From Notamacropus eugenii (taxonomy: Eukaryota > Chordata > Mammalia > Diprotodontia > Macropodidae), in NCBI RefSeq assembly GCF_028372415.1, contig NC_092876.1, forward strand, positions 221,761,528 through 221,825,527: 64,000 bases of DNA, given 5' to 3'. Below the pieces are notes generated by a model. It did no database searches. It saw only the letters and a list, made by a program, of their open reading frames with translations, and had not been told where the DNA came from. Positions 61,229 to 64,000 of the stretch are shown in pieces. The translations under genes were made by a program, and so were the position numbers. Within the stretch, counting starts at the first letter, position 1; every line of letters begins with the position of its first letter.

Positions 61229-62317
61229 ATGCCCAGAAAAGGGAAAAGAAATAAAACTATTGAAGGCTACTTTCTTGGAGAACAGACATTTCCTCCCTTC
61301 CTTTCTGATGAGGAAGAACAATGCTTACCATCAGGCAAAGACACAGAAATCAAGGATTCTGTGTCCCAGCACACCCAATGGGCTCAGGCCATGGAAGAGC
61401 TCAAAAAGAATTTTGAAAATCAAGTTAGAGAGGTGGAGGAAAAACTGGGAAGAGAAATGAGAGGGATGAAAGAGAAGCATGAAAAGCAGATCAGCTCCCT
61501 GCTAAAGGAGAACCAAAAAAATGTTGAAGAAATTAACACCTTGAAAACTAGCCTAACTCAATTGGCAAAAGAGGTTCAAAAAGCCAATGAGGAGAAGAAT
61601 GCTTTCAAAAGCAGAAGTAGCCAAATGGAAAAGGAGATTCAAAAGCTCACTGAAGAAAATAGTTCTTTCAAAACTAGAATGGCACAGATGGACGCTAAGG
61701 ACTTTGTGAGAAAGACAGATATCACAGAACATAGCGAGAAGACTGGAAAAATGGAAGATAATGTGAAATATCTTATTGGAAAAACAACTGACCTGGAAAA
61801 TAGATTCAGGAGAGACAATGTAAAAATTCTGGGACTACCTGAAAACCATGATCAAAAGAAGAGCCTAGACATCATCTTCCATGAAATTATCAAGGAAAAC
61901 TGCCCTGAGATTCTAGAACCAGAGGGCAAAATAAATATTCAAGGAATCCACAGAACACCGCATGAAAGAGATCCAAAAAGAGAAACTCCTAGGAACATTG
62001 TGGCCAAATTCCAGAATTCCCAGGTGAAAGAGAAAATATTGCAAGCAGCTAGAAAGAAACAATTCAAGTATTGTGGAAATACAATCAGGATAACACAAGA
62101 TCTAGCACCCTCTACATTAAGGGATTGAAGGGAATGGAATAGGATATTCCAGAAGTCAAAGGAACTAGGACTAAAACCAAGAATCACCTACCCAGCAAAA
62201 CTGAGTATAATACTTCAGGAGAAAAAATGGTCTTTCAATGAAATAGAGGATTTTCAAATTTTCTTGATGAAAAGACCAGAGCTGAAAAGAAAATTTGACT
62301 TTCAAACACAAGAATGA
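61229..62317 (+). pseudogene. HAL1-C ORF1, one internal stop
   Basis: The start is MPRKGKRNKTIEGYFLGEQT, conserved with HAL1-B (KREKKNKTIEGYFLGEQ). A coiled coil follows (about residues 50-150: EELKKNFENQVREVEEKLGR, EVQKANEEKNAFKSRSSQME), then the RRM (LENRFRRDNVKILGLPENHD) and the C-terminal domain (ARKKQFKYCGNTIRITQDLA). A TGA at 62126-62128 ends it after 299 codons. The same frame stays open to a second TGA at 62315-62317 (362 codons in all), ending FDFQTQE. The premature TGA lies where a CGA codon would fit the family, so CpG decay is likely. The protein would bind element RNA as a trimer. Confidence 0.85.
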
Positions 62318-62452
62318 AGAGAACCATGAAAAGGTGAACAGCAAAGAGAAGTCATAAGGGACTTACTAAAGTTGAACTGTTTACATTCCTACATGGAAAG
62401 ACAATATTTGTAACTCTTGAAACATTTCAGTATCTGGGTACTGGGTGGGAGT

Positions 62453-62482
62453 ACACACACACACATGCACACACGCACACAT
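62453..62482 (+). repeat. (CA)n tract in HAL1-C 3' UTR
   Basis: A short ACAC/GCAC run at the position corresponding to the TG tract of HAL1-B. Confidence 0.85.
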
Positions 62483-63315
62483 ACATAGAGACAGAGTGCA
62501 CAGAGTGAATTGAAGAGGATGGGATCATATCTTAAAAAAAAAAAATGAAATCAAGCAGTGAAAGAGAAATATTGGGAGGAGAAAGGGAGAAATTGAATGG
62601 GGCAAATTATCTCTCATAAAAGAGGCAAGCAAAAGACTTATTAGTGGAGGGATAAAGAGGGGAGGCGAAAGAAAAACATGAGGTCTACTCTCATCATATT
62701 CCACTAAAGGAAAGAATAAAATGCACACTCATTTTGATAGGAAAACCTATCTCACAATACAGGAGAGTGGGGGACAAGGGCACAAGCAGGGTGGGGGGGA
62801 GGATAGAGGGGAGGGCATGGGGAGGAGAATGCAATCCGAGGTCGACACTTATGGGGAGGGAAAGGATCATAAGAGAATAGAAGTAATGGGGGACAGGATA
62901 GGATGGAGGGAAATATAGTTAGTCCTATACAACACAACTAGTATGGAAATCATTTGCAAAACTACACAGATTTGGCCTATATTGAATTGCTTGTCTTCCA
63001 AAGGGAAGGGGTGGAGAGGGAGGGAGCTAAAGAAGTTGGAACTCAAAGTGTTAGGATCAACTGTAATGTTCTTACCACTAGGAAATAAGAAATACAGATT
63101 AAGGGGTAAAGAAAGCTATCTGGCCCTACAGGACAAAAGAGAAGACGGAGACAAGGGCAGAGAGGGAGGATAGAAGAGAGAGCAGATTGGTCACAGGGGC
63201 AATTAGAATGCGTGGTTTTGGGGGGGGAGGGGATAAAAGGGGAGAAAATTTGTAACCCAAAATTTTGTGAAAATAAATGTTAAAAGTTAAATAAAAAAAA
63301 AAATGATGGAGTCAG

Positions 63316-64000
63316 AGAGGATTCTTGGAAGGTGATGGAATAAGGCAGGAAATTACCCAGCTCTCCCAAATTCCCTCACAAATAATTTTAATTAATAATT
63401 AAAAATCAAGGTAAAGCAATTATTCAGCATAAGACAACTTGGGAAGATACCAGGAAAGACCTGACCTCCTGGTGGCCCAATCTGGCTTGACTGAAGTGCA
63501 GATACCTGGGATGGATACCACCAAATCAACAAAAAATAAGCCCTGGGGGTAGCTGTGTAGAAGGAAGCCTCAGCTTCAGGAACTTTCACCCCACAGACAG
63601 TGTGGGGTTGGACAGCTCACCAGGCTCCACATGTACTGATCAGACAGGTCTGGGTTACAGCTGTGGGTGAGGGGGGGCTGAATGCTGGTGAGTGCAGTCC
63701 TAAAGAGGCAGGGGCCCTGCTGGCTATGGTCACTTGCAGGACAACAGAGTCCTTGGTTTTGGTTCCAAGACAGAGAGCTAAGCTGATGCTTTCAGCCATG
63801 TGAAGGACCACAAGGAGTAAGAGCATTTGCAGTGACAGATGACACCATTTTGGGGGGCCTTGGTTATGGCTCAGGGACAGAGCAGAATACCTGAGGTCAG
63901 TCCCCCAAACAGAGCTCACAAAACATTACAAAAAACCTGACGCTTGAGACATTATCCCCCACACCTAAGGACTAGAGCTGAACTCTAACACAAAGTTAAC
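63316..64000 (+). mobile_element. 5' end of an old L1, running out of the window
   Basis: AGGTGATGGAATAAGGCAGG and CTCTCCCAAATTCCCTCACA match the 5' end of the L1 at 1658-1735. Later units such as GTCCTTGGTTTTGGTTCCAA resemble its 5' UTR tandem units, and the end (GAGCTGAACTCTAACACAAA-GTTAA) matches the segment before ORF1. HAL1-C lies just 5' of it. Confidence 0.7.

Larger units (their letters stand above)
60386..63298 (+). mobile_element. HAL1-C: full-length HAL1 with near-open ORF1, IFIH1 intron 5
   Basis: It starts GGGCGAAGCCAAGATGGCAG at 60386, the L1/HAL1 5' end, has a CpG-rich 5' UTR (60386-61228), ORF1 (61229-62317), a long purine-rich 3' UTR without ORF2, and an A-tail ending at 63298. 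Target duplications AAAATGATGTAGTCAG (60370-60385) and AAAATGATGGAGTCAG (63300-63315) flank it with one mismatch. It has lost less sequence than the other two copies, so it is probably the youngest. HAL1 elements are moved by L1 ORF2 protein in trans. It lies antisense to IFIH1. Confidence 0.92.

Noticed and set aside
63617..63919. Minus-strand frame of 100 codons
   Set aside because: It is antisense to an L1 5' UTR with tandem units and has no family match.

Overview
The window is AT-rich, repeat-dense mammalian nuclear DNA. It is almost certainly marsupial: it carries the marsupial type of L1/HAL1 ORF1, Mar-1-type CORE-SINEs with an RTE/BovB-like tail, and many old MIR and L2 copies. The species cannot be fixed from the sequence alone. 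The only protein-coding host gene I can support is IFIH1 (MDA5, the cytoplasmic long-dsRNA sensor), on the minus strand. I place eleven exons, corresponding to human exons 6-16, between 56947 and the TAA stop at 30151. Every junction has GT/AG and the phases agree. Together they encode 660 residues, from just after helicase motifs I/Ia to the C-terminus, the same total as human residues 366-1025 (human numbering from memory). The CARDs and the ATP-binding motif I (exons 1-5) are not visible and should lie beyond 64000.

Layout. 1-1650: non-coding, with an L2 3' end. 1658-10075: an old, decayed plus-strand L1 with 5' UTR tandem units, ORF1 and ORF2 remnants, broken by SINEs and other inserts. 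10076-11340: mostly unique sequence plus a MIR. 11340-17400: a three-level nest in which an L2 was hit by a full-length HAL1 (A), whose ORF1 was hit by a second HAL1 (B); both insertions have target-site duplications. 17400-29950: intergenic DNA 3' of IFIH1 with SINEs, L2 pieces, an L1 3' end and a solo LTR. 29950-56947: IFIH1 exons 16 to 6 with introns full of repeats, including a near-complete 7SL RNA retropseudogene, two candidate LTRs, hAT MITEs and Mar-1 SINEs. 56948-64000: IFIH1 intron 5, with a third full-length HAL1 (C) bearing a CpG-rich 5' UTR, ORF1 interrupted by one stop codon and no ORF2, followed by the 5' end of another L1 that runs out of the window.

How it fits together: the IFIH1 exons supply helicase motifs II-VI, the pincer and acidic linker, and the zinc-binding C-terminal domain. 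Everything else is transposon-derived or has no recognisable function. The most notable points are the HAL1 nest, the HAL1 with nearly open ORF1 inside IFIH1, the 7SL copy inside an RNA-sensor gene, and a changed zinc-ligand spacing (C-x-x-C instead of the human C-x-C) in the MDA5 C-terminal domain.
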